Origin: Bdellovibrionaceae bacterium UBA3535 | Lineage (GTDB): Bacteria > Bdellovibrionota > Bdellovibrionia > Bdellovibrionales > UBA840 | Direction: 5' to 3' | Length of the DNA stretch: 64,000 nucleotides | NCBI GenBank assembly: GCA_002376845.1 | Contig: DFOS01000008.1 | Span: forward strand, 11,841-75,840 | Part shown: positions 24,221 to 32,729 of the stretch, in pieces | Position numbering within the stretch: position 1 is the stretch's first letter | How the letters are laid out: each line of letters starts with the position of its first letter | Notes under the pieces: model-generated | Databases searched by the model: none | What the model was told of the DNA's origin: nothing | Seen by the model: the letters and a program-made list of their open reading frames with translations, nothing else | Translations under genes and position numbers: made by a program

Positions 24221-26695
24221 TTATTTCATACCAAGATGCGCTTTGATGGCTTCAATCTCTTTTTTCAATTCGGCATTTTCTTTTTCTAAAGCTTTTACCT
24301 TATGACTCATTTCCACAACAGCCTTTAGTTGATAGAGCTGAAAACTCACGCCATAGCGAATACGCTTATAACCATTTTCATCGGTAACCACCATCTCAGG
24401 AAAAATCTTCTCGAGCTCCTGCGCAATCAAGCCTACTTCATGTCCTTCGCGTCCATGAATATGTTGGTTCTCTTTTTTCCAGTCGTATTCAACAACATTG
24501 ATCTGCGATACTTTGTCGAGGGTGGATTCGATAGGGGAGATGTTTTCTTTGAAGCGGACGTCGGATACGCATGTACCTGTTTGTGGCGTCATACCATCAT
24601 CAACTATACAATCATATACTTGCACATCATTGTTTGCTAACAAAGACATAGTTGGAAATCCATCAAGCCCATGTTTGAAAGTTATATCTCCATTATCCAT
24701 TACGTTAATATCCCAATTTTCGGGACTAAAATTGTTTACTAGCTTTAAAGATGTTTCTGACTGACTTATTGTATGAACTTCAAGACTAGCAATTGGAGCA
24801 TTAGTCCCAATCCCCAATTTACTGCCTGGATTGGGGAGAAATAGTTCGCCAGTTGAAATGTCTCCTTCCATTAGTATGTTAGCACCACTTCCCAAAAGGA
24901 ATCTATCATTCAGAGGGCCAGGCTCCGTATCATAGACATTATATCCTATAACAACATTATTGTTCCCGCTTGAAGCATCTCTATAGGCGTTAGCACCTAT
25001 CAATACATTTCCAGATCCCTCAACGTTCCCGCCAGCTCTATATCCTAAAGCAGTATTATTATTAAAAGTAGTTAAATATTGCAGAGAACCAAATCCTATA
25101 GCAGTATTCATCCCTCCTGATGTAATGGAGCTAATAGAGTTACTGCCTAAAGCTGAGTTATAGCTTCCTGTAGTAATGGTACTGCCTGTTGCAAACCCAA
25201 CACCAGTGTTATGGGTACCGGTGGGCAAATAATCAGTACCAATAATCATGTTGTTCCCGCTGAATGAAGCGTCAGTTAGGCTGTCTATAGTGCCGCCGCC
25301 GCCACCAGGTGTACCACACACAAATTGATTCATGGCTGAATTCCATTGAAGAGCATCTGCGCCAGTACAATCAGTGCCTCCTCCTAGACCTCCAATTGAG
25401 GCGTCCATAAAAAGGTCATTAACAAAATTGTGAACAGATTGTTCGGAAGGTATCACATCTGTCGCCATCCCGAGCCCGCCAGTTTGGACACCAGTAATTG
25501 TGTTTCCGCCAATAGTCACATTTCCAGAAAATGTGGCGTTGCCGGTAGTAGTAAGCACACCAGTGAGACTTAGGTCGCCAGCTATATTAACAATCGATGC
25601 AGAATTAGAAATTATTGAATCTTCTAGGCCGTTTCCACCAGAATTGATTCTAGGAATCTTACCCACAGTACCAGAGATTCCAGCTCCAGTTTGGTCCGTT
25701 TCGCAGCCAAATGCAGTGCCAGTCCAAGTAAGAAAACTACCTGCCTCACAAATGCCACTATCTATACTCAGGTTCGCAGCACCTGATGCCGCTCCTCCAC
25801 TTAAGCCATTACCTGCAGTAACATCGGTGATATCGCCAACACTAGAATCACATGCCCAAGTACTGGGTCCTTTCATTAATACTTGACCTGTAGTACACAA
25901 GGCATCATCTAGCTCTGCAAGACCTACTGTATCAGCTTGTAAAGTAGTTACACCGGTGTTACTCAATTCAATATCGCCGGTAATATCTACAGCTGAGGCT
26001 GTACCGGCATTGCCCACATATACATAGCTATCAGTTAGCGCTGTAGGCAAACCACCACCGCCAGTTTCATCTGTCTCACAGTCAAAGTTCGTACCATTCC
26101 AAGTAATTTTATTTCCGGTACCGGAACAGGAAGCAATATTAGAGGTATCAATAGAAGCGTTTAATACACCACCTGTTAATGAACCTACAATTCCATTTCC
26201 TGGAGTGAATGTGTGAGCAAAATCATTAGCTGATTTATCACCTAGTCTGTTTGCCATCATTGCCATGGGCACGGACTGAATGGGCTGTTTTGGTAGTGTC
26301 TCAATATTAGTTTGGTCATTGAAGGTAATTTCAATTAAAAAAGGTTCACCTGGGTTGTAAGAGGCCGAACAAGATGCTTCCCCTAATATTCCACTTTTGT
26401 AAAAGTAATTTTCTAAAAAACCGTTGCTAAAAGTGTTAGGAGAAGAGCCCTTACCAATATCTAGATAAAAAGCACCGTTACTTGTACTTAAATCATTGTC
26501 TAGATGCTGTTCTTCATATATTTTACAATCACCATCAATATCATAAAGAGCAACGGTGATGTCGACATCAGGTGCTGTTATAGGGCTGCCACCTAAATCA
26601 GTTAAGACTCCGCTATAAGTGAATCCCCATTGTTGCTGTGCATGGGCTGTGCCCATAAAAATAAAAAATAGAAAAAACGTACAAAGAGTTTTCAT
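24221..26695 (-). CDS. Secreted surface fibre with YadA-like head repeats and C-terminal peptidase S74 chaperone
   Basis: 824 residues from ATG 26695, preceded by AAGGGGTT. The signal peptide ends T-A-H-A. An N-terminal beta domain (about 20-170) is followed by long low-complexity Gly/Thr/Asn beta repeats. Residues about 480-600 hold left-handed beta-roll repeats (N-T-A-L-G-Y, N-V-L-I-G-A, N-V-V-I-G-Y) like trimeric YadA heads. The last 114 residues are an S74 intramolecular chaperone, S-D-V-R-F-K-E-N-I with Ser711 and Lys716 as likely self-cleavage dyad, then G-L-I-A-Q-E and a terminal coiled coil. Such proteins fold as trimers and shed the chaperone. In Bdellovibrio, chimeric trimeric fibres of this type contact prey; a similar role is an inference. 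It follows a lipoprotein gene by 1 nt. Confidence 0.88.
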   Translation of the reverse strand: MKTLCTFFLFFIFMGTAHAQQQWGFTYSGVLTDLGGSPITAPDVDITVALYDIDGDCKIYEEQHLDNDLSTSNGAFYLDIGKGSSPNTFSNGFLENYFYKSGILGEASCSASYNPGEPFLIEITFNDQTNIETLPKQPIQSVPMAMMANRLGDKSANDFAHTFTPGNGIVGSLTGGVLNASIDTSNIASCSGTGNKITWNGTNFDCETDETGGGGLPTALTDSYVYVGNAGTASAVDITGDIELSNTGVTTLQADTVGLAELDDALCTTGQVLMKGPSTWACDSSVGDITDVTAGNGLSGGAASGAANLSIDSGICEAGSFLTWTGTAFGCETDQTGAGISGTVGKIPRINSGGNGLEDSIISNSASIVNIAGDLSLTGVLTTTGNATFSGNVTIGGNTITGVQTGGLGMATDVIPSEQSVHNFVNDLFMDASIGGLGGGTDCTGADALQWNSAMNQFVCGTPGGGGGTIDSLTDASFSGNNMIIGTDYLPTGTHNTGVGFATGSTITTGSYNSALGSNSISSITSGGMNTAIGFGSLQYLTTFNNNTALGYRAGGNVEGSGNVLIGANAYRDASSGNNNVVIGYNVYDTEPGPLNDRFLLGSGANILMEGDISTGELFLPNPGSKLGIGTNAPIASLEVHTISQSETSLKLVNNFSPENWDINVMDNGDITFKHGLDGFPTMSLLANNDVQVYDCIVDDGMTPQTGTCVSDVRFKENISPIESTLDKVSQINVVEYDWKKENQHIHGREGHEVGLIAQELEKIFPEMVVTDENGYKRIRYGVSFQLYQLKAVVEMSHKVKALEKENAELKKEIEAIKAHLGMK

Positions 26696-26696
26696 T

Positions 26697-27395
26697 TTAT
26701 AACCCCTTAATTTTAAAATGTGTGGTGCCATCGACACCAGATTTAGAAATACTTGATCCAATATTACTATTTTTAATACTAAAATCTGTGGAGCCAGGTA
26801 CATTGCCACCACCAGCTAGAACTTCGCCATTGCGGGGCCCACTAGGTGCGGTGCCATCATCCAAACACGTCGGAGGCGCCCCAATCGAGCTGGCCACATG
26901 ATTTGCTAAACCCGGAAAGCTCGCATTGATTTCCACCGTGATTTCCGGGGCATCAAAATTAATGCCATTGGCTTGTCCTATTAAATATACTTCATTAAGT
27001 TCACCATTATTTAAGCCAGCCGAGGCTCGGCAACCTGTGCCTAAAGGCTGTAAGTGTAAATATACTTTTATGTCGCGGGCAGCGCCTCTTGGAGCCAAGA
27101 TTTCAATATTACCACCAGCGGGAACATAGCCTTGAAATAAACCTTGCTCCGGTGAGCACGTATTCGCTGGAGCACTAATCAAATCGGGCGCCGTAATGTT
27201 TACGCCAAAGCAGTAATCATAGCCAACCGGAAAGGCGCTCATGGAACCAACAACCTTACCTTGCAACTGTTGCTGAGTAGGAGCTTTGATCACGAGCTTA
27301 GATTTTGTTTCATCTTCAAAGAAACGTGAACAAGCTGTGGTGAAAACCAGCAGCGTAATAAGCCCTAAAGTTTTAAAAATACCAAAGATTTGCAT
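26697..27395 (-). CDS. Putative lipoprotein, partner of the S74 fibre
   Basis: 232 residues from ATG 27395; a GTG two codons earlier is also in frame. The signal peptide ends F-T-T-A-C (Cys22), a conventional lipobox. The mature protein is beta-rich and Gly/Asn/Pro-rich, with four well-spaced Cys residues (Y-C-F, T-C-S, G-C-R, T-C-L) that may form disulfides, and it ends in S-K-S-G-V-D-G-T-T-H-F-K-I-K-G-L. No family recognised. Only one base separates it from the fibre gene, so it may anchor, export or present the fibre at the outer membrane. That is inference from context. Confidence 0.75.
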   Translation of the reverse strand: MQIFGIFKTLGLITLLVFTTACSRFFEDETKSKLVIKAPTQQQLQGKVVGSMSAFPVGYDYCFGVNITAPDLISAPANTCSPEQGLFQGYVPAGGNIEILAPRGAARDIKVYLHLQPLGTGCRASAGLNNGELNEVYLIGQANGINFDAPEITVEINASFPGLANHVASSIGAPPTCLDDGTAPSGPRNGEVLAGGGNVPGSTDFSIKNSNIGSSISKSGVDGTTHFKIKGL

Positions 27396-27535
27396 CAACA
27401 CTACTTCGGTAGAGTCGAGAAAAATCTAAAGACATGCATCGTGATCTTTGTAAAAAAAAATGTATCGGAATGATCGATTGTAAGGGAGGAGTTAAGGCAG
27501 TTCAAAGTTGATACAATATTGCCAGTATCAATCTG

Positions 27536-28150
27536 CTACATCTGTTGAATTAATGCTTTGGCCCTCTCAAAAGAAGACAAGGACTTCATATCTTTCACAT
27601 AGCTTTTTAACCGAGCGTTCGTTAGTAGCTGTAAATGGCTGGCCCAATTTAGGGTTTGGGCAACAAATAGATCGGCCATATGGTATTCATCCCCGATTAA
27701 ATATTTTTGTTGCTGTAGACATTCCGCTAGTACCTTTTCGTTCTTTGCAAAATCCTGCTTGGGGCCTTTTTTGGCATCCTCGGAGCGTAGCTCTTCCGGG
27801 TAGACGTGCGTATGCTTGGCAATCGTCCAAGGCGCTTGCTCTAGCTCGGACAAACACCAAAACATCCACTGATCATTTAGCGCTCGCTCTTTAGACCCCT
27901 CTTTGGGCAGAAGCTTTTGCTCGCCTGCCAGATTACAGATGTAATAGGCAATCGCCGCTGATTCAAAAAGCAAAAAGTCACCATCTTTAAGCGCCGGTAC
28001 TTTGCCGTTGGGATTGATCTTGCGGAAATCTTCGCTATGAGATTCTTGTCCGGGTTTTACCGGATGCATTTTGTAAGGCATAGCTAGTTCTTCGAGTAGC
28101 CAATAAATGCGAAAAGCTCTTGTGCCAGGTGCTCCGTAGATTTCAATCAT
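27536..28150 (-). CDS. Glutathione S-transferase family protein
   Basis: 204 residues, typical GST length. The N-terminal thioredoxin-like domain has Y-G-A-P-G-T-R-A-F-R near the catalytic position, G-K-V-P-A-L (cis-Pro) and F-E-S-A-A-I-A-Y-Y-I (glutathione gamma-glutamyl contacts). The C-terminal helical domain has the N-capping D in Y-H-M-A-D-L-F-V-A. Substrate unknown. It is a single gene on the minus strand, with 138 nt separating it from the lipoprotein gene. Confidence 0.9.
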   Translation of the reverse strand: MIEIYGAPGTRAFRIYWLLEELAMPYKMHPVKPGQESHSEDFRKINPNGKVPALKDGDFLLFESAAIAYYICNLAGEQKLLPKEGSKERALNDQWMFWCLSELEQAPWTIAKHTHVYPEELRSEDAKKGPKQDFAKNEKVLAECLQQQKYLIGDEYHMADLFVAQTLNWASHLQLLTNARLKSYVKDMKSLSSFERAKALIQQM

Positions 28151-28350
28151 GTGCCGATCTTAAAATTGCTTTTGCAATCTGGCTAGCAAAATTTTATTTT
28201 GCGTTATGTGCAAAAAAGATTGACGACTTTTTTGCGCCAGCAGTTTCTTGCCTGTTTGAAAAATAACGAATTCGGAATGATTTTTCTATCTCGATCATGT
28301 CTTTTTTCGTCAGCACCTTTGTTAATAGCTTCAAATGACATATCTTATTT

Positions 28351-29210
28351 ACTTTAAGCAGTGATAAAAAATGGCATTTAAAAACCTGTGTTATAAAAGA
28401 TTTCGGAGGTACACATGCTGCAAGACTTGCAAAATTTGGTATGGATGGAAAAGAAAATCACCGCCGAGATATTAGAAAAACTGCAAGTGGTCTACGACCA
28501 GAAAGACTTTGCTGGCTATAGCAATTTATTTGAATATATGGTCAAGGGCTTGGGCTATTCCGAGGCTACGGCCAGTTTGCGTCAATCCTGTTTGCGCCTA
28601 CTACGTGAAATGCCGGAGCTAAAAGACAAAGTTAGAGAAGGCAAACTCAGCTATACAACCATAGCGCGCTCCTACAAATTCATCAAAGAGCAACCTACTG
28701 CGAAAAAGCGAGCGACTTTAAGCAGTCTCGAAAATCAATCCTCTCGAAAAGCTCTTGAGATATTAGAAAAGCAATCACCAGCTCCCGAGATTCAGGTGCA
28801 AAAGCGCCATTATCAAGATAGGGTGCGTTTAACGATCGATCTAAGCCACGAAGAGTATGAAAAACTGCAAAGACTGAAGGCTTTAAGCAGCCATCGCTAC
28901 GGCTCTTATGAGGAGCTCATAAAATCTTTCATTGCTAAAGCGCATAAAAAATATGAAGACGATGACTTTAAGCAGTCACGCTCGAAAAACCCACGTTATA
29001 TCTCGCAAAGATTACGCAACCATCTACTTAAGCAGGCAAATTATCGCTGCCAAAAGGCGGGCTGCACGCAGGATCATCATTTGCAGATCGATCATATTCA
29101 GCCGGTAGCTAGGGGCGGGCAAGCCACAGCAGAGAATTTGCAGGTTTTATGCTTTTATCATAACCAACAAAAGGCTTGTCATTAAACCGTGCATTTTCTA
29201 CTTTAAGCAG
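28351..29210 (+). repeat. Dispersed 11-bp repeat ACTTTAAGCAG in and around the HNH gene
   Basis: Exact copies at 28351-28361, 28715-28725, 28965-28975 and 29200-29210. Near copies are at 28880-28890 (G for the first A) and 29024-29033 (one T missing). The outer copies flank the HNH gene, one 64 nt before its start and one between its stop and the hutU ribosome-binding site. Inside the gene the motif appears in two different reading frames (T-L-S-S or A-L-S-S, and D-F-K-Q or L-L-K-Q), so the conservation is at the DNA level. No other exact copy was noticed in this window. Confidence 0.75.
28415..29185 (+). CDS. HNH endonuclease with N-terminal helical domain
   Basis: 256 residues, starting behind a strong CGGAGGT. 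Residues 1-130 are helical (F-E-Y-M-V-K-G-L-G-Y-S-E-A-T-A), resembling the N-terminal module of a family of HNH proteins I recall as frequent in Bdellovibrio-type genomes. Residues 131-190 resemble a small DNA-binding or dimer element. The C-terminal nuclease has C-Q-K-A-G-C (Cys212/217), Q-I-D-H-I-Q-P-V-A-R-G-G (Asp226-His227), E-N-L-Q (Asn241) and C-F-Y-H-N (His249-Asn250). It lies within the hut locus and carries the ACTTTAAGCAG repeats, so it may be a selfish or homing element or have a regulatory partner sequence. Nuclease assignment is firm; the biology is open. Confidence 0.85.
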   Translation: MLQDLQNLVWMEKKITAEILEKLQVVYDQKDFAGYSNLFEYMVKGLGYSEATASLRQSCLRLLREMPELKDKVREGKLSYTTIARSYKFIKEQPTAKKRATLSSLENQSSRKALEILEKQSPAPEIQVQKRHYQDRVRLTIDLSHEEYEKLQRLKALSSHRYGSYEELIKSFIAKAHKKYEDDDFKQSRSKNPRYISQRLRNHLLKQANYRCQKAGCTQDHHLQIDHIQPVARGGQATAENLQVLCFYHNQQKACH

Positions 29211-29223
29211 CATAGGAGGCAGT

Positions 29224-30870
29224 ATGCGTAATATTCACAGCCCGACGGGGGACAAATTACATTGCAAGGGTTGGTTGCAAGAGGCGGCCTATCGAATGAT
29301 TCAAAACAATCTCGATCCTGCGGTAGCAGAAAAACCAGAAGATCTTATCGTTTATGGCGGCATCGGAAAAGCCGCGCGCAATTGGCCTTCTTATGAAAAA
29401 ATACTAGAAGCTTTAACTACTTTAGAAAATAACGAGACCTTATTGGTTCAATCGGGAAAGCCCATCGGCATCATTCAAAGTCATGAAGATGCACCAAGAG
29501 TTTTGATTGCCAATTCCAATTTGGTGGGGAATTGGGCGAATTGGGATCATTTTCATGAACTCGATAAAAAGGGCCTGATGATGTATGGGCAAATGACCGC
29601 AGGTTCATGGATTTACATTGGCTCGCAAGGAATCGTGCAAGGCACTTATGAGACCTTTGTGGAATGTGGCAATCGCTATTTTGGTGGCGACTTGAAAGGC
29701 AAAACCATTCTGACAGCGGGCCTTGGCGGTATGGGCGGTGCGCAGCCGCTGGCAGGAGTTTTTGCAGGCGCCACCGTCTTGGCAGTAGAAATTGATCCCG
29801 AAAGAATTCAAAAGCGACTTGCCACACGCTATATCGATGAAGTAGCCGACAATCTTGATGATGCCCTTGCAAGGGTAGAGAAATACCGCAAAGCCGGAGA
29901 AGCTAAGTCCATTGCACTAGAAGGAAATATGGCGGATGTCATCCACCAGTTGATTGATAAAGGCTTTCAACCCGACATTTTGACCGACCAAACTTCCGCC
30001 CACGATCCGCTCAACGGTTACATTCCCTCCGGTTACTCTTTAGAAGAGGCCGCCAAATTACGAAACGAAAACCCAGATCTTTACGAACAAAAATCCATCG
30101 CCTCCATGGCCAAACATGTAGAGGGCATGTTGAAAATGCAAAAGCAAGGCGCCAAAACCTTTGATTACGGCAACAACATTCGCGCCCGTGCGGTAGAGGG
30201 CGGCTGCGAAAATGCCTTTGATATTCCTGGCTTTGTGCCTGAGTTTATAAGACCTTTATTTTGTAAAGGCTCGGGGCCCTTTCGCTGGGTAGCACTCTCG
30301 GGTGATCCTGCTGACATTAAGGTTACGGATGATTGCTTGCGCGAGCTTTTTCCTGAAAAAAAGAATCTTCTCCGCTGGCTGGATATGGCCGAAGAGCGCA
30401 TTGCCTATCAAGGTTTGCCGGCACGAATTTGTTGGCTCGAATATGGCGAGCGCGCCAAAGCGGGTTTGGCCTTCAATCAATTGGTGAAAGAGGGAAAAGT
30501 CAAAGCTCCGATTGTCATTGGCAGGGATCATTTGGATTGCGGATCGGTTGCCTCTCCCAACCGAGAGACCGAGGCGATGAAAGATGGCTCGGATGCCGTA
30601 GCGGACTGGCCGATTTTAAATGCTTTAGTAAATACCGCTTGCGGCGCTACCTGGGTGAGTTTTCACCACGGCGGCGGTGTGGGCATGGGCTATTCGCTGC
30701 ATGCTGGACAAGTCATCGTTGCCGACGGTAGCGAGAAAGCGGCGCAGAGATTGGAGCGTGTTTTAACCGCCGATCCTGGCATGGGCCTTTTTCGACATAT
30801 TGATGCGGGCTACGAAGAGGCCGAAAAAATTGGTAAAGAGCGCGGCTTGAAATCTTTGTGGTACAAATAA
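29224..30870 (+). CDS. hutU: Urocanate hydratase
   Basis: 548 residues from ATG 29224, preceded by TAGGAGG; the upstream in-frame extension overlaps the HNH gene. It converts urocanate to imidazolonepropionate using tightly bound NAD as electrophile. The NAD-binding G-L-G-G-M-G-G-A-Q-P-L, Q-T-S-A-H-D-P-L-N-G-Y and R-D-H-L-D-C-G-S-V-A-S-P-N-R-E-T, with the conserved Cys near the active site, are all typical. It is followed immediately by hutI with no gap. Its ribosome-binding site begins right after a copy of the 11-bp motif. Confidence 0.96.
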   Translation: MRNIHSPTGDKLHCKGWLQEAAYRMIQNNLDPAVAEKPEDLIVYGGIGKAARNWPSYEKILEALTTLENNETLLVQSGKPIGIIQSHEDAPRVLIANSNLVGNWANWDHFHELDKKGLMMYGQMTAGSWIYIGSQGIVQGTYETFVECGNRYFGGDLKGKTILTAGLGGMGGAQPLAGVFAGATVLAVEIDPERIQKRLATRYIDEVADNLDDALARVEKYRKAGEAKSIALEGNMADVIHQLIDKGFQPDILTDQTSAHDPLNGYIPSGYSLEEAAKLRNENPDLYEQKSIASMAKHVEGMLKMQKQGAKTFDYGNNIRARAVEGGCENAFDIPGFVPEFIRPLFCKGSGPFRWVALSGDPADIKVTDDCLRELFPEKKNLLRWLDMAEERIAYQGLPARICWLEYGERAKAGLAFNQLVKEGKVKAPIVIGRDHLDCGSVASPNRETEAMKDGSDAVADWPILNALVNTACGATWVSFHHGGGVGMGYSLHAGQVIVADGSEKAAQRLERVLTADPGMGLFRHIDAGYEEAEKIGKERGLKSLWYK

Positions 30871-32088
30871 ATGAAACTATTTAAAAATATATCTACACTT
30901 TATACTTTAAAATCTGCCGCAAAAAAATCGGGAAAAAATCTTACAGCAAAAGATTTGAGCCCGATGAAGAATGCCGCCATGCTAGTGGATAACAAAGGCC
31001 GCATTGAGTGGATCGGCAAATCCAGCGCAGCTCCTCGCAAAATAAAAAAAGTTATCGACTTAAAAGGGAAAAATGTTTTTCCCGCCTTCATCGATTGTCA
31101 TAGTCATTTGGTCTTTGCTGGCAATCGGGCAAAAGAATTTGAGCTACGCAATCAAGGGGCGAGCTACCAAGAGATTGCCAAAGCCGGGGGCGGGATTTTG
31201 AATACCGTGAAGCAAACCCGTAAAGCCTCAAAAAAAGATTTGGCAATTCTAGCGCAAGAACGGGTGAATTGCTTTCTGCGCCAAGGGGTAACGACCATTG
31301 AGTCCAAAAGCGGCTACGGTTTGAACTTTAAACATGAAAAAAAATTATTGGAAGTGAACCAGGAATTAAAAAAGGCGCGCATCATTTCAACTTACCTAGG
31401 TCCCCATGCAAAGTCCCCCGATTATAAAAGCTTAGATGAATATATGCAGGCAATTTTGCAGCATGATTTGGAAAAGGTCTTTCGTAAAGGCCTAACTTGC
31501 CGGGCGGATATTTTTGTTGAGAAGGGCTATTTTACCAAAGAGCATTTGAAAAAATATTTGGCTAAAGCAAGAGAATTAAAAATGCATGTCACCATTCATG
31601 CTGACCAGATGTCCTCCACAGAAATTGTCGATCTTGCCATTGAAAATAAAGTAAAATCGCTGGATCATTTGGTCTACATTCAAGAAAAGGAAATCAAGCC
31701 GCTAGCCCAATCAGAGGTAACAGCGGTAATGCTACCCACAGCTGAAAAATACATTCATATTCCCTATCCACCAGCGCGCAAGCTTTTGGATCAAGGCTGC
31801 CGAGTGGCTTTGGCTACAGATTTTAATCCGGGCTCTTCGCCAACCCAGGACCTATCCTTTCTTGGAGTGCTCGCACGATTGGATTTAAAAATGCTGCAAC
31901 ATGAAGTCTTTGCTGCCATGAGCCTAAATGCTGCCCATGCTTTGGGGCTTGAAAAAGATTTGGGCTCTTTGGAGGTTGGAAAGTATGCCGATTTTTTTAT
32001 CTCAGAGGCCGACTTAGAGGATTTCTTTTACGGTGTGGGAAGACACCCGGTGGAAAAGGTTTACCGCGAGGGCAAGCCTGTTAAATAG
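30871..32088 (+). CDS. hutI: Imidazolonepropionase
   Basis: 405 residues, full-length amidohydrolase-fold enzyme that opens the imidazolone ring to give N-formimino-glutamate. Metal-binding H-S-H (His77/79) in F-I-D-C-H-S-H-L-V-F-A-G-N-R, the substrate loop A-G-G-G-I, the third ligand in T-I-H-A-D-Q and the catalytic Asp in A-T-D-F-N-P-G-S-S-P-T are present. ATG follows the hutU TAA directly without its own clear Shine-Dalgarno, so translation is probably coupled. The last hut step (formiminoglutamase) is not in the window. Confidence 0.95.
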   Translation: MKLFKNISTLYTLKSAAKKSGKNLTAKDLSPMKNAAMLVDNKGRIEWIGKSSAAPRKIKKVIDLKGKNVFPAFIDCHSHLVFAGNRAKEFELRNQGASYQEIAKAGGGILNTVKQTRKASKKDLAILAQERVNCFLRQGVTTIESKSGYGLNFKHEKKLLEVNQELKKARIISTYLGPHAKSPDYKSLDEYMQAILQHDLEKVFRKGLTCRADIFVEKGYFTKEHLKKYLAKARELKMHVTIHADQMSSTEIVDLAIENKVKSLDHLVYIQEKEIKPLAQSEVTAVMLPTAEKYIHIPYPPARKLLDQGCRVALATDFNPGSSPTQDLSFLGVLARLDLKMLQHEVFAAMSLNAAHALGLEKDLGSLEVGKYADFFISEADLEDFFYGVGRHPVEKVYREGKPVK

Positions 32089-32124
32089 CTGAAAACATTT
32101 GAGTTTGCTAAAAGCTTAGGCGTG

Positions 32125-32167
32125 TGGTACAATATAATATACCAAAATGGAGTATTATAATGTACCA
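32125..32167. promoter_or_regulatory. Inverted repeat over the promoter and start of the HTH gene (probable operator)
   Basis: TGGTACAATATAATA (32125-32139) is matched by the inverse TATTATAATGTACCA (32153-32167), 14 of 15 positions, with a 13-nt spacer holding the GGAG ribosome-binding site. The left arm contains TATAAT (32133-32138), a likely -10 element; the right arm contains the start ATG (32160). It could bind a dimeric HTH repressor, or fold in mRNA to hide the initiation site. Autoregulation by the first gene's product is the simplest reading. Confidence 0.65.
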
Positions 32168-32729
32168 TTTTTATTTTCCAATAAAGGCGTTTCTTAAAAA
32201 AAACAGATTATCAGAAAGAGCCTTAAGCGAGACTCTTCAAATCGCTCGGGGTACCATACGTAGCATTCTATTGAAAAAAGATAGCTTAAGTCTAAACAGC
32301 ATTAAGTCTGTCGCAAATTATTTTGGCCATGAGGCGAGTTTGGTGACTTATCCCAAAAACCATCGACCTGAGTCCTCCAGTCTTGCCATCAGTATGAAAA
32401 TTCAAAAAGATGGCGTAGATTCTTGGAAAATCCATTTAATGGATATGGTGGATGAGTTTCGTAAAAGCCTTGATATGCGGCTATTTCTTTTGCCACCCAG
32501 TCAAGAATGCCCGGAGCGAATTCAGGCGATGATAGCTTCTACCGTGCTTTTTTTATGTCAAGAAGCAGATGTGACGGCGCCGGATTGGGCACACGAAGTT
32601 CACTATCTTTCTCAGCCCTGGTTCGTTGCTGAAGTGGAGTCTTTAAAAGCCTTTGCTTTGCTTGAGTCTCCTTTGAGCTTTCGCCGTAATAATATCTTTG
32701 TGCAAAACAACTTTTTGGAGAGGGCTTGA
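32160..32729 (+). CDS. HTH-domain protein, probable antitoxin/autoregulator
   Basis: 189 residues from ATG 32160, seven bases after GGAG; the longer frame from 32124 would start before the -10 box. Residues about 5-60 look like an XRE-type helix-turn-helix: F-L-K-K-N-R-L-S-E-R-A-L-S-E-T-L-Q-I-A-R-G-T-I-R-S-I-L. The rest is helical with no recognised domain. The stop is followed at once by the GTG of a DUF6036 nucleotidyltransferase gene. This order matches HTH/nucleotidyltransferase toxin-antitoxin pairs of the AbiE/MenAT kind, so the product probably binds the inverted repeat at its own start and controls the pair. Confidence 0.65.
   Translation: MYHFYFPIKAFLKKNRLSERALSETLQIARGTIRSILLKKDSLSLNSIKSVANYFGHEASLVTYPKNHRPESSSLAISMKIQKDGVDSWKIHLMDMVDEFRKSLDMRLFLLPPSQECPERIQAMIASTVLFLCQEADVTAPDWAHEVHYLSQPWFVAEVESLKAFALLESPLSFRRNNIFVQNNFLERA

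Noticed and set aside
28715..28975. ACTTTAAGCAG copies explained by repeated peptide motifs
   Set aside because: The copies lie in two reading frames and outside the gene, so peptide constraint cannot account for them. TTAAGCAG-like strings elsewhere (for example near 19742) lack the ACT start and look like chance.
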